A stretch of DNA of 15,406 bases from Clostridiales bacterium (GTDB lineage Bacteria > Bacillota > Clostridia > Saccharofermentanales > Saccharofermentanaceae). Numbering within the stretch: position 1 is the first letter of the stretch; every line of letters begins with the position of its first letter. The position numbers were made by a program, and so were the translations under genes. A model generated the notes under the pieces. It did no database searches. It worked only from the letters and a program-made list of their open reading frames with translations, and was not told where the DNA came from. Where the stretch lies: positions 1-15,406 of the forward strand of contig DNAE01000138.1 in assembly GCA_003543635.1 (NCBI GenBank), given 5' to 3'. Positions 6,860 through 15,136 of the stretch are shown here, one piece after another.

Positions 6860-7407
6860 TCATAAAGAAAGACCTGTGGCTTATCGCGGGACTCGGTAAT
6901 CCCGGCGACAAATATGCATATACCTGGCACAACTGCGGATTCCTCGCGGCGGAGTGCCTTGCGGACAGATTCGGTATAAGCCTTTCCAAGAGCAAGTGGA
7001 ATTCCACCTACGGGAAGGGAAAGATCGAGGGGAGTGAGGTCATCATCATGAAGCCCAATACCTTCATGAACCTCTCGGGTGAGGCCATCGCCCCCGCGGC
7101 AAACTACTTCAAGATCCCTCCGGAGAGGATCATCGTGATCTACGACGACATCGACATCAAGATCGGATCCATAAGGGTGAGGGCAAAGGGCAGCGCGGGT
7201 ACCCATAACGGCATGAAGTCCGTTATCAAGTGCCTGGGTACGACGGAGTTCCCCCGGGTGAGGATCGGAACGGGTCCCGTGCCCGAAGGCCGCGAACTTA
7301 TCGAATACGTTCTTGCACAGATCCCCAAGGATCAGAGACAGATCATGGCGGACTCCTTCGAAAAGGCCGCCCAAAGTGTGGTCGACTACCTGAGTGATAA
7401 TAGCTGA
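6856..7407 (+). CDS. pth: peptidyl-tRNA hydrolase
   Basis: This 183-residue cytoplasmic enzyme cleaves peptidyl-tRNAs that fall off ribosomes and so recycles tRNA. Family features are all present: GLGNPG (12-17, with Asn15), the catalytic His25 in TWHN, PNTFMNLSG (67-75, Asn68), YDDID (96-100, Asp97 at the catalytic Asp position) and GTHNGMKS (115-122, Asn118). The residue before the catalytic His-Asn is Trp24, where many bacterial Pth have Arg; this is unlikely to matter. The start is TTG, overlapping the glmU stop as TTGA. It is supported by AGGAG at 6845-6849, six bases upstream, and by the correct N-terminus. Its stop overlaps the mfd start (TGATG). Overlaps on both sides indicate translational coupling. 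Confidence 0.96.
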   Translation: MIIKKDLWLIAGLGNPGDKYAYTWHNCGFLAAECLADRFGISLSKSKWNSTYGKGKIEGSEVIIMKPNTFMNLSGEAIAPAANYFKIPPERIIVIYDDIDIKIGSIRVRAKGSAGTHNGMKSVIKCLGTTEFPRVRIGTGPVPEGRELIEYVLAQIPKDQRQIMADSFEKAAQSVVDYLSDNS

Positions 7408-10400
7408 TGAATAGAATCAATGAGATCCTGGACCTTATAGAGAAGGATGAGGGGCTCGTAAAGGCAAGGGAAGATTCCCTTTCCGGCGGGCTCCCCCTTA
7501 ACATAACAGACCTTTGCGAACAGCAGAAGGGCTATCTTATCAGTGCCCTTTGCCGGAGGGAGAAGAAGAAGCCCGTTATCATAGTCCCGGACTATGCGGT
7601 GGCCAGGGAACTGGCAACATCCCTTTCCGCCTTCATCGAGGATGAGACGGTGATACTGAAGCCCTCGGAGATGTCCCTCGTTACCGCTGTGGCATCCTCC
7701 AGGGAGCCGGAGATAGAAAGGGCGGGTGCCATAGAGAGGATATTGAGTTGCGACTTCGGCGCAGCCATTATCTGTTCCGGCGCCCTCGTCAACCGTCTCA
7801 TGCCCAAGAAGCAGTTCTGTTCCTTCGCAATAAAGATCAAGCTGGGACAGGAACAGGATCCCACGGAGATGATAACCGAACTTGCGAATATGGGTTACGA
7901 GAGGACGGGCACCGTCTCCGCCAGGGGAGAATTCTCCGCAAGGGGAGACGTCATCGACATCTTTACCCCCGACCTTCCCCTTCCCGTGAGACTCTCCTTC
8001 TTCGACGACGAGATCGATCAGATAAAGACCTTCGATCCCGACACCCAGAGATCCGTGGAACCCCTCAAGGAGACCACCATATACCCGGCGTCGGAGCTTG
8101 TCATAGACAGCTCCAAAAGAAATGCCCTCGCCAAGAAGATGCAACTGACGGCGGCGAGGGACATCAACGACATGAATGCCTCTTCCGAAGGTAAGACGGC
8201 GGATATCCTGTATAAGACCATGAAGGAGGATTCGAACTCCGTCGCCGAGGGAATAAGATTCTCGGGTATAGCGAAGTGGCTCCCCCTTCTCATCGAGGAT
8301 CCCGACTGCATCCTGGATTATGCGGATCCCAAGAAGACCATTATCTTCGTCGACGAACTCTCCTCCATAAGACAGAGGACCGACGGATATCTGGCGGAGT
8401 ATTTTGCCAGATGCAAGACCCAGTTCGAGCTGGGAGGGACCCCTAAGATCGCCTTCGACACCCCCATGAAGACCGGGGAAGTATTCAAGAAGATCGGAGG
8501 GCTCAAGGGCATCATATCCGTCTCCTGTCTTAATGCTTCGGGGAACGGCATCGCCGGCGGAAAGACCGTATCCGCTTCCGGAATATCCGGGGAGAACTGG
8601 AGGGGAAGGGATAAGGATCTGGCGCAGAGGATAAAGGGCAAGGACAGGCCCCGAATGGTGTTCATGCTTACGGGTCAGCAGAGGACGGGTTCCTTCCGCA
8701 CCAGGATGGCCGATGAGGGGGCCTCCCCCGACATAATCGAGGCGAGCCTGCCCTCGGGATTCTTCTATCCCGGCATAGGTCTCGAACTCGTGGGTGAGCA
8801 GGATATCTTCGGTGCGGAAAAGAAGCTATCCAAAAAGAAGAAGAGCGGCGGTAACAGGATATCCTTTTTCGCTGATATCAATCCCGGTGACTACGTTGTT
8901 CACGATGCCCACGGTATCGGACGATACGAGGGAATAGTAAACATGAAGATGGGTAAGTCCTGCATGGATTACCTTAAGATCTCCTACGCCAAGAATGCCA
9001 TAGTCTACGTGCCCGTGGACAGACTTGATAAACTTCAGAGGTACGTGGGTCCCAACGGCAAGGCTCCGAAGCTCTCGTCCCTGGATTCAGGGGAGTGGGA
9101 GAGAAATGTCCAGAGGGCCAGGAACTCCGTTAAGAAGGTGGCCTTCGACCTGGTCAAGCTCTATGCCACCCGAAGGGCGAGCAAGGGTTTCTCCTGCGGT
9201 CCCGACGATAATTGGCAGAAGGAATTTGAAGAGAATTTCCCTTATATGGAGACCGAGGATCAGCTTGCCGCCATCAGGGATATCAAAAGGGATATGGAAA
9301 GCGACATCCCCATGGACAGGCTTCTTTGCGGAGATGTGGGATTCGGAAAGACGGAGGTTGCCTTCAGGGCGATATTCAAATGTGTACAGAACGGCAGGCA
9401 GGCATTCATGCTGGCTCCGACTACGCTCCTTGCCCAGCAGCACTACGATAACTTTATGGCGCGCCTGGGATCCTTCCCCATCCGGGTGGTGCTCCTGTCG
9501 AGGTTCGTTCCCCCGGCAAAGCTCAAGCAGAATCTGGAGGATATCAAGAGCGGAAGAGCGGACGTGGTGATCGGAACCCACAGGCTCCTTTCAAAGGATG
9601 TCATTCCCTGTAAGCTGGGTCTTCTGGTGGTGGACGAGGAGCAGAGGTTCGGCGTCAACCATAAGGAACAGATAAAGGCCATGAAGAACAACGTGGATGT
9701 CCTGACATTAACGGCCACTCCCATACCCAGAACCCTCCATATGTCCATGACGGGCATCAGGGATATATCGATCCTGGAGGAGGCTCCCATGAACAGGCGC
9801 CCCGTACAGACCTATGTTCTGGGGTACGATGTGGAGGTCGTGGTCCAGGCGTGTCTCCGGGAGATCTCCAGGGGCGGTCAGGTCTTCTATCTTTACAACA
9901 AGACTAAGGACATAGACTTAAAGGCGTCGGAGCTGATGCAGCTGATGCCCGGGGCGAGGATAGCCTATGCCCACGGCAAGATGAGCGAACACCAGATGGA
10001 GAAGATCATCGAATCCTTCATCAAGGGGGAATACGATATCCTGGTCTGCACCACGATAATCGAGTCGGGGGTGGATATGCCCAACGTGAATACCATGATC
10101 GTGGAGGACTCGGACAAGTTCGGCCTTTCCCAGCTCTATCAGATCAAGGGAAGGGTGGGTAGATCGGACAGGCAGGCCTATGCCTACATGACATATAACG
10201 AAGACAAGAACATGAACTCCGATGCCGCCAAGCGTCTAATGGCCATCAGGGAATTCACGGAACTCGGATCCGGTGTCAAGGTCGCCATGAGGGATCTCGA
10301 GGTAAGGGGCGCCGGAAACCTTCTTGGTGCCGAGCAGCACGGTCAGATGGATATCATCGGATATGAGCTCTACTGCAGGCTCCTGGATGAGGAGATAAAG

Positions 10401-10910
10401 AGATTGAGGGAGGACGGCGACGATGATATGCTGCCCCGTCTCGAGGCGAGCATCGAACTGGATTTCGATTCCTATATCCCTTCCTCCTATATCGAGGACG
10501 AGGCGCTGAGGATGGCCGCCTACAGAAGGATCGGAAACATAACGACTCCGAAGGAGAGGGACGACTTCATAGACGAGGTCACCGACAGATACGGCGATGC
10601 CCCCAACGAGGTGATCTTCCTGGCGGGCGCCGCCCTTATAAGATCCATGGCGGCCGAGGCGGGGTTTGAGAGGGTCTGCTTCAAGGATGCGGGAGTCCTC
10701 CTGTATTTTGCCGGGGACCGCAAACTCGACATGCCGGCTCTTTCCGTCCTCGTGGGTACCCCGGAGTTTGCGGGAAGGGTGCTGGTCAACGCCCAGGGCA
10801 AACCCTATCTCCACTATAAGCCCGTGACGAAAAGACACGACAAGACGGTGGAGGAGGTCACCACATTGCTGGGGATCTTAAAAGAGAACAGGACTCAAGG
10901 CAAAAAATAA
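7407..10910 (+). CDS. mfd: transcription-repair coupling factor Mfd
   Basis: This 1167-residue DNA translocase removes RNA polymerase stalled at lesions and recruits UvrA. The domains are in normal order. An N-terminal UvrB-like region comes first (about 1-320, including SARGEFSARGDVIDIF). The CarD-like RNA-polymerase interaction domain follows (about 483-560, NPGDYVVHDAHGIGRYEG). The superfamily-2 motor comes next, with Walker A GDVGFGKT (Lys648), DEEQ (743-746), a TATPIPRT motif, and the motif V/VI region TIIESGVDMPN ... QIKGRVGRSD. The translocation (TRG) region is at about 950-985 (MRDLEVRGAGNLLG), and a C-terminal regulatory domain ends the protein. Length is normal for the family. No strong Shine-Dalgarno precedes the ATG, whose A is the last base of the pth stop, so translation is likely coupled to pth. 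There is no terminator before the tRNA gene. Confidence 0.97.
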   Translation: MNRINEILDLIEKDEGLVKAREDSLSGGLPLNITDLCEQQKGYLISALCRREKKKPVIIVPDYAVARELATSLSAFIEDETVILKPSEMSLVTAVASSREPEIERAGAIERILSCDFGAAIICSGALVNRLMPKKQFCSFAIKIKLGQEQDPTEMITELANMGYERTGTVSARGEFSARGDVIDIFTPDLPLPVRLSFFDDEIDQIKTFDPDTQRSVEPLKETTIYPASELVIDSSKRNALAKKMQLTAARDINDMNASSEGKTADILYKTMKEDSNSVAEGIRFSGIAKWLPLLIEDPDCILDYADPKKTIIFVDELSSIRQRTDGYLAEYFARCKTQFELGGTPKIAFDTPMKTGEVFKKIGGLKGIISVSCLNASGNGIAGGKTVSASGISGENWRGRDKDLAQRIKGKDRPRMVFMLTGQQRTGSFRTRMADEGASPDIIEASLPSGFFYPGIGLELVGEQDIFGAEKKLSKKKKSGGNRISFFADINPGDYVVHDAHGIGRYEGIVNMKMGKSCMDYLKISYAKNAIVYVPVDRLDKLQRYVGPNGKAPKLSSLDSGEWERNVQRARNSVKKVAFDLVKLYATRRASKGFSCGPDDNWQKEFEENFPYMETEDQLAAIRDIKRDMESDIPMDRLLCGDVGFGKTEVAFRAIFKCVQNGRQAFMLAPTTLLAQQHYDNFMARLGSFPIRVVLLSRFVPPAKLKQNLEDIKSGRADVVIGTHRLLSKDVIPCKLGLLVVDEEQRFGVNHKEQIKAMKNNVDVLTLTATPIPRTLHMSMTGIRDISILEEAPMNRRPVQTYVLGYDVEVVVQACLREISRGGQVFYLYNKTKDIDLKASELMQLMPGARIAYAHGKMSEHQMEKIIESFIKGEYDILVCTTIIESGVDMPNVNTMIVEDSDKFGLSQLYQIKGRVGRSDRQAYAYMTYNEDKNMNSDAAKRLMAIREFTELGSGVKVAMRDLEVRGAGNLLGAEQHGQMDIIGYELYCRLLDEEIKRLREDGDDDMLPRLEASIELDFDSYIPSSYIEDEALRMAAYRRIGNITTPKERDDFIDEVTDRYGDAPNEVIFLAGAALIRSMAAEAGFERVCFKDAGVLLYFAGDRKLDMPALSVLVGTPEFAGRVLVNAQGKPYLHYKPVTKRHDKTVEEVTTLLGILKENRTQGKK

Positions 10911-10917
10911 CATATTA

Positions 10918-10926
10918 TGGTATACT
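10918..10926 (+). promoter_or_regulatory. probable extended -10 promoter of tRNA-Arg
   Basis: TGG (10918-10920) directly precedes TATACT (10921-10926), giving a TGn-extended -10 element only 8 bp after the mfd stop. The -35 position holds AAGGCA, a poor match. Predicted transcription start is near 10933, about 5 nt before the tRNA. Co-transcription with mfd is equally possible. Confidence 0.55.
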
Positions 10927-10937
10927 ACGCGGGTAAC

Positions 10938-11012
10938 GCCTCCATAGTTTAATGGATAGAACAGCAGTTTCCGGTACTGCTGGTACGGGTTCGATTCCTG
11001 TTGGAGGTGCCA
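10938..11012 (+). tRNA. tRNA-Arg (anticodon CCG)
   Basis: A complete 75-nt cloverleaf with encoded CCA can be folded. The acceptor GCCTCCA pairs with TGGAGGT (terminal G-U). The D arm is GTTT/GAAC around AATGGATA. The anticodon arm GCAGT/ACTGC encloses TTCCGGT, placing CCG at 34-36. A 4-nt variable loop and a T arm with TTCGATT loop follow, with discriminator G. It reads CGG arginine codons. The A in the D loop fits an arginine tRNA. Confidence 0.95.
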
Positions 11013-11013
11013 C

Positions 11014-11043
11014 AGACCCTCTGTTATCCGGAGGGTCTTTTTT
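11014..11043 (+). terminator. intrinsic terminator after tRNA-Arg
   Basis: AGACCCTC (11014-11021) and GAGGGTCT (11031-11038) form an 8-bp stem with a 9-nt loop, followed on the plus strand by a T run to 11043. It ends the tRNA (and any mfd read-through) transcript. The T run overlaps the stop codon of the convergent response-regulator gene. The minus strand lacks a T run after the stem, so it is a poor terminator for the opposite operon. Confidence 0.9.
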
Positions 11044-11668
11044 ACGGCTTTATCTTCTGATAGTAAAAGCAGGCGAGCTGGGTCCTGTCCCGGAGATCGA
11101 GCTTGGAGAGGATCGAACTTACGTGATTCCTGACGGTGCCTTCCCCCAGGTACATGGAGGAGGCGATCTCCTTGTTGGACTTGCCGTCGGCGACATATCT
11201 TATTATCTCGGCTTCGGTCTCCGTTATGCCGAATTCCTCCGGATTGAAGCTATCCTTGCGGTTAAGGATATCCGGGAGTTTTTCCACCACCTTACCGCCG
11301 AACACGGTCTGGCCGCCGTACACCGCCCTGACGGAGGATGCCAGGGACTGGCAGTCCTGCTTGAGGATATATCCCCGGGCACCGACCTTGAGGGCCGTGT
11401 TTATGTATTCGTCGTCCAGGAATGTGGTGAGGAATAGGATCTTTGCATCCTTACGGAACTTCAAGATCTCGGAGGCGCATTCCAGACCGTTCAGGCCGTC
11501 CATCCTTATGTCCATTACGATGACGTCGAAGTCGTCCTTGCGGCAGGCTTCTATACCCTCAGCTCCGCTTTGTGCCGTGGCGGCTACTTCCATGTCGGGT
11601 TCGTTCTCCAGTATTACCTTTAATGCTCCCGATACCAGGGGATCATCGTCAACTATCAGTACTTTCAT
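11042..11668 (-). CDS. NarL/LuxR-family response regulator, LnrK-like
   Basis: This 208-residue protein has an N-terminal receiver domain (1-120) with the acidic pocket Asp7-Asp9, phospho-acceptor Asp53 in VIVMDIRMDG, Thr81/82 and Lys103. A LuxR-type helix-turn-helix (about 146-205) follows, with recognition segment SNKEIASSMYLGEGTVRNHV. It should be phosphorylated by the adjacent kinase and bind promoter DNA as a dimer. An AAAAGGAG site (11680-11687) lies 11 nt before the ATG, and the start shares one base with the kinase stop (TAATG). Its place at the end of an ABC exporter operon suggests that the operon's own promoter, outside the window, is a target (inference, by analogy with B. subtilis LnrJK-LnrLMN). 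Confidence 0.93.
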   Translation of the reverse strand: MKVLIVDDDPLVSGALKVILENEPDMEVAATAQSGAEGIEACRKDDFDVIVMDIRMDGLNGLECASEILKFRKDAKILFLTTFLDDEYINTALKVGARGYILKQDCQSLASSVRAVYGGQTVFGGKVVEKLPDILNRKDSFNPEEFGITETEAEIIRYVADGKSNKEIASSMYLGEGTVRNHVSSILSKLDLRDRTQLACFYYQKIKP

Positions 11669-12834
11669 TATTGGTTTTTCTCCTTTTGTATGGTGACGAG
11701 GACCATGAATCCGTTCCCGTCGGATCTGACCATGGCGCGGCCGCCCATGGCCTTCGCCCTTGCTCCGATATTCTGAAGACCGATACCGTCCCCGGTGAGG
11801 CCGGATACATCGTTTTCTCCGATATAGTATTCCCGCTCCTTATTCTTTCCGTTATCCCAGATCTTGAGACGCCAGAAGGTCACGTTCTCCACAAGTTCGA
11901 TGAGCACTTTGTTGCCCGTGGAATATTTCGAGATATTGGTGACGCCCTCCTTGACAATGGCCAGGATATTCGTCTTGAATGCGTTGTCGGAGGGGGAGTC
12001 TATGGAGGTCCTGACATCCGTGTCGAACCTGTCCTTGAGGACAGATACGGTATCGTGAAGACCGATGGAAAGATCGATGGAATCGTCGTGGAGTTCGTGG
12101 ACGCTCTTCCTTATTCCCGTCATGGCAAGATCCAACGTCTCTCCCACGGAATCCAGCTGTTTTGCCACGTCCTCATCCCGGTTGATTATCTTTATCGCCT
12201 GGAGCTGGACGATGACCCTGGTGATCATGTGACCCACGTTATCGTGGATCTCCCTGGCGATCCTGTTCCTTTCCTTGAGCCTTGCAAGATAGATCTCGTT
12301 GTCGGAGTTCTTCATGATCTCCTCGGAGAGCCTTCCGGCATCAATGGCCGATCTTCTGGCCTCGTCGAATCTTCCTTTCATCTCCTTCTCGGTCTTTTCC
12401 CGGGAGGAGGTCATGAGGGAGAGGTAAAGGGACAGACCGCAGATGAGAAGTGATTGGATCTTTAATACCGCGGATACATCCGATACGACTATCGAGATGA
12501 CACCCGTGATCCCCGCTGCGGCACTTAGTGCAACCGATATCTTAACGGGAAGCTTCCTTTCCGTTCCCGTAAGGGAATAGAAGGTTCCCGGGATGCAAAG
12601 GGCGAGGGAAGGAAAGAAGAAAGACACAACGGAAAGGCCGGCGCAGACAACGGAGGAGAAGATATCGCTTCGGGAGATCTCCGTGATAAATGTGGCGATA
12701 AATGCCATTAGGACACATGCCACGACCGTCCCCCCGATGTTGCCGGATGCTTCGGCAAGGATGGGAAAGACGGTCAGGATGCATATTACTGTCTTGTCGG
12801 CCGATCTTCTTTTCACAAGGTGATTATACAACAT
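11668..12834 (-). CDS. membrane sensor histidine kinase (HisKA_3 / NarL-partner type), LnrJ-like
   Basis: This 388-residue kinase has about five or six membrane helices in the first 142 residues with very short outside loops and no obvious ligand domain. A helical stretch (about 145-190) probably forms a coiled coil. The HisKA_3 dimerisation box has phospho-acceptor His197 in REIHDNVGH. The HATPase_c domain is at about 285-385, with an N-box around EGVTN (296-300), DNG (327-329) and GDGIGLQN (348-355). Where many relatives read Lys-His after the N-box asparagine, this one has Lys-Tyr, probably tolerated. The architecture resembles DesK/LiaS/LnrJ kinases that sense the membrane state or lipophilic compounds. 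The ATG shares one base with the upstream permease stop (TGATG) and has only a weak ribosome site, so translation is probably coupled. It partners with the response regulator directly downstream. Confidence 0.92.
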   Translation of the reverse strand: MLYNHLVKRRSADKTVICILTVFPILAEASGNIGGTVVACVLMAFIATFITEISRSDIFSSVVCAGLSVVSFFFPSLALCIPGTFYSLTGTERKLPVKISVALSAAAGITGVISIVVSDVSAVLKIQSLLICGLSLYLSLMTSSREKTEKEMKGRFDEARRSAIDAGRLSEEIMKNSDNEIYLARLKERNRIAREIHDNVGHMITRVIVQLQAIKIINRDEDVAKQLDSVGETLDLAMTGIRKSVHELHDDSIDLSIGLHDTVSVLKDRFDTDVRTSIDSPSDNAFKTNILAIVKEGVTNISKYSTGNKVLIELVENVTFWRLKIWDNGKNKEREYYIGENDVSGLTGDGIGLQNIGARAKAMGGRAMVRSDGNGFMVLVTIQKEKNQ

Positions 12835-13985
12835 CAGCTATAGGCTTTTCCTCTTCGGGCAGAGCTTACGATGGCAGCCGTTACCGCCAGTGCCACTGCG
12901 AAAAGGAATTCGATCACAAAGCACATGACCAACTTGTCGGCATCGTAGTTGAAGTGGGACAATCTGCTGCAGGTCATGTTGTTTGCCAGAGTGCTCCAGT
13001 AAAGGGGAAGGAATCTGGCGATACGGAGGACCTTGTCGCCCAGATGGACCTGGGGGATAAAGACTCCGGAGAGGAAGCTCATTCCGAGGCTTACGATATT
13101 CGTCACCATGGAAAGGGAGTTGGAGTTGATGTCAAAGGACGTGATCAGCGATGCGATGGCACATGCGATCATGGTGGACAGGAAAAGATTCAGGGCCACG
13201 AGGGGCAGATGATCCGAGATGATCTCCGTATCTTTTCCGAGGACCAGGTTGAGTACCATGAATATGAGCCACAGGACGATACCTGCCGTTGAAAGTCCCA
13301 GGGTATTGGCAAGGCTCATCTTCCTTCTGGATACCGGGGAGGATTCGATCCTGCTGTTAAGGAGTGCGTCGTTGTTCTCGATGATCGTGTGTCCTACTCC
13401 CAGGGACATGAAACCTATGGCGAGATAGGGATAGAACTGATTGAGGTAGAATACTGCCATATCGGATCTCTTCTCCGCCGCATCCTCGTCCGCAAGGACC
13501 GAGATCTCGGTCTTGTCGGAGAGAAGAGCCGTCGCAGAAGCAGCTGCTTCTTCCTCTGTTTTTCCCATGAGTATATAGTTGTCATAGGTGCTCTTGTAGT
13601 TATCGATCATGCCCGTGAGCAGGAAAGTATTTCCGCTGTTACCGTAATCGGTGAGATACTCCACCTCTCCGTTTTCTATGACCAGATGCATCTCGCTCAT
13701 GCGGAAGAAGACGAGATCCTCTATCTTGCTCCTTCCGGCGTCGCTCAGATCCGTCATGGTATTGTCTTCGGAAAGGTATTCAATGAGTCCCCTGGAGAAG
13801 GCCGTGCCGTCGTGATCCTCATAAGAGATGGAAAAGCTTGATGAGAAACTTGCTTCTCCGCCCATCCCTCCGGTCCTTGAGGCAAGGATCAGGGAGAATG
13901 CCATTGCGAACAGGATGACTCCGTATATCAGCAGTCCGGATTTATTGTTATTAAGTACCCTGAAGAAATTCTTATACAGATGCAT
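12834..13985 (-). CDS. ABC-2 type permease subunit (second), LnrN/M-like
   Basis: This 383-residue protein has one membrane helix near residues 16-36, a large outside segment of about 140 residues, then about five helices to the C-terminus. That is the ABC2_membrane_3 plan seen in NatB- and LnrM/N-type exporters. The last helix ends in a basic tail (SSARRGKAYS). It likely pairs with the preceding permease as a heterodimer driven by the ATPase at the window edge, exporting a lipophilic or antibiotic-like compound (inference). The ATG is preceded by GGAGGG six bases upstream. The gene overlaps the first permease by 14 nt and the kinase by 1 nt, so the five genes form one tight operon. The substrate cannot be read from the sequence. 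Confidence 0.88.
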   Translation of the reverse strand: MHLYKNFFRVLNNNKSGLLIYGVILFAMAFSLILASRTGGMGGEASFSSSFSISYEDHDGTAFSRGLIEYLSEDNTMTDLSDAGRSKIEDLVFFRMSEMHLVIENGEVEYLTDYGNSGNTFLLTGMIDNYKSTYDNYILMGKTEEEAAASATALLSDKTEISVLADEDAAEKRSDMAVFYLNQFYPYLAIGFMSLGVGHTIIENNDALLNSRIESSPVSRRKMSLANTLGLSTAGIVLWLIFMVLNLVLGKDTEIISDHLPLVALNLFLSTMIACAIASLITSFDINSNSLSMVTNIVSLGMSFLSGVFIPQVHLGDKVLRIARFLPLYWSTLANNMTCSRLSHFNYDADKLVMCFVIEFLFAVALAVTAAIVSSARRGKAYS

Positions 13986-15120
13986 ATTTTTCCCTCCTTA
14001 ACACTATGGTTCCGATGACGAGGAACAGGGCAGCGAAGATGATTATCTTCACGATGTTGATGTAGAACTCCCGATCGTTGGCACACATGGCCATTTTGTA
14101 GAAGGCCATGTTCAGTACCGTTGCGGGGTTTATGTCGTTTATGATGGGACAGTACTTCTCGAAGACACCGGGGAGGGCGTTTATCATCTCACCGGAAAGG
14201 AAGACCGATACCATGACCACCGCCGTTGCCTTGTTTGCCCTGGTGTTGACATTGCCCTTGAAGAACAGTCCGCAGACAACGCCGAAGCCGATGGAGAACA
14301 GGATGCCGGCGATGACGAAGAGTGCCAGCTTGGGAATGGAATTTCCCAATGAGACCTTGAAGACCCTGTTCATGAAGATAAGCTGGATCACCGCTATTAT
14401 GACTGCGGGGATCACCCTGGCCGTAAAGGCGCTCATGATCATGCGGCTCTTTTTGGCGGGGGACAGGGAATACCTGGTCGCCTCGGCTGTAACGTCCGCC
14501 TTGAGGGCTCCCACCATATTTACTCCCGACATGGCATTGAAGAAGATACCCATGACGAATGTGCTGTAGAAATACCAGATAAAGGGATTCGGATCGGAGG
14601 AAAACATGTTTTCCCCGGGATGGGCAAATTCCTTATGGATCTCACCGGTCAGGTTCTCCACGACGGCCATTCCCTTTCCGGGATCCTCTTCGAAGGCCTC
14701 TTTGATGAGCTCATATCTTTGCCTGTAGGAATCCGCGACGCTCTGTGCTACGACTCCGGCCGTTTCGGTATGATCCTTTGAGAGGTACACGGAAATGTCG
14801 TCGGATGAGACGACGAACAGCGTCTCGTGATCCTTCTCGAGAAGGGCCTTTCCCTCTTCTTCGCTTTCCGCTAAGGTGAGATCGTAGATCTTATTACCGG
14901 AACCCGTATCCAGGGAGACCAGGAGATCCTCGAAGTTATCCTGGAAATCCCCTTCACCTTCCTTCACGAGCACCGCACTATGGGTGTCGATGGAGTTTTC
15001 CGCATTGTATATATTCCCTCCCGCAAAGTACATGCATGACATGAGTACCAGGGGGAAGACCAGATTCCAGAAAAGAAAGGACTTGGCCCTCACTATCTTC
15101 TTTAGATCATAGATCAGCAT
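13972..15120 (-). CDS. ABC-2 type permease subunit (first), LnrM/N-like
   Basis: I start this gene at the ATG at 15120 (382 residues, beginning MLIYDLKKIVRAK). An AAGGAAG site lies 7 nt upstream and the N-terminus matches ABC-2 permeases; a longer frame to 15180 would overlap the ATPase gene and add a polar, unlikely tail. The product has a first membrane helix at about 14-33. An outside domain of about 150 residues rich in acidic and polar residues follows, then about five helices ending in IGTIVLRREKYASV. It shares the same plan with the next permease, fitting a diverged pair that forms a heterodimer. It lies 16 nt after the ATPase stop. The ATPase plus two ABC-2 permeases plus a NarL-type two-component pair is the gene set of the B. 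subtilis lnr locus. Confidence 0.88.
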   Translation of the reverse strand: MLIYDLKKIVRAKSFLFWNLVFPLVLMSCMYFAGGNIYNAENSIDTHSAVLVKEGEGDFQDNFEDLLVSLDTGSGNKIYDLTLAESEEEGKALLEKDHETLFVVSSDDISVYLSKDHTETAGVVAQSVADSYRQRYELIKEAFEEDPGKGMAVVENLTGEIHKEFAHPGENMFSSDPNPFIWYFYSTFVMGIFFNAMSGVNMVGALKADVTAEATRYSLSPAKKSRMIMSAFTARVIPAVIIAVIQLIFMNRVFKVSLGNSIPKLALFVIAGILFSIGFGVVCGLFFKGNVNTRANKATAVVMVSVFLSGEMINALPGVFEKYCPIINDINPATVLNMAFYKMAMCANDREFYINIVKIIIFAALFLVIGTIVLRREKYASV

Positions 15121-15136
15121 CTTGACACTTCCTTTC

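Noticed and set aside
11014..11038. Bidirectional terminator serving the response-regulator operon too
   Set aside because: On the minus strand the stem is not followed by a T run, so it lacks the usual intrinsic terminator tail.
10952..11437. 161-residue plus-strand frame starting inside the tRNA
   Set aside because: It would begin within tRNA-Arg and run through an intrinsic terminator, then antisense to the response regulator; not credible as a gene.
11572..12453. 293-residue open frame on the plus strand across the kinase/regulator junction
   Set aside because: It is antisense to two proteins with complete catalytic motifs; the translation shows no motif and there is no ribosome site.
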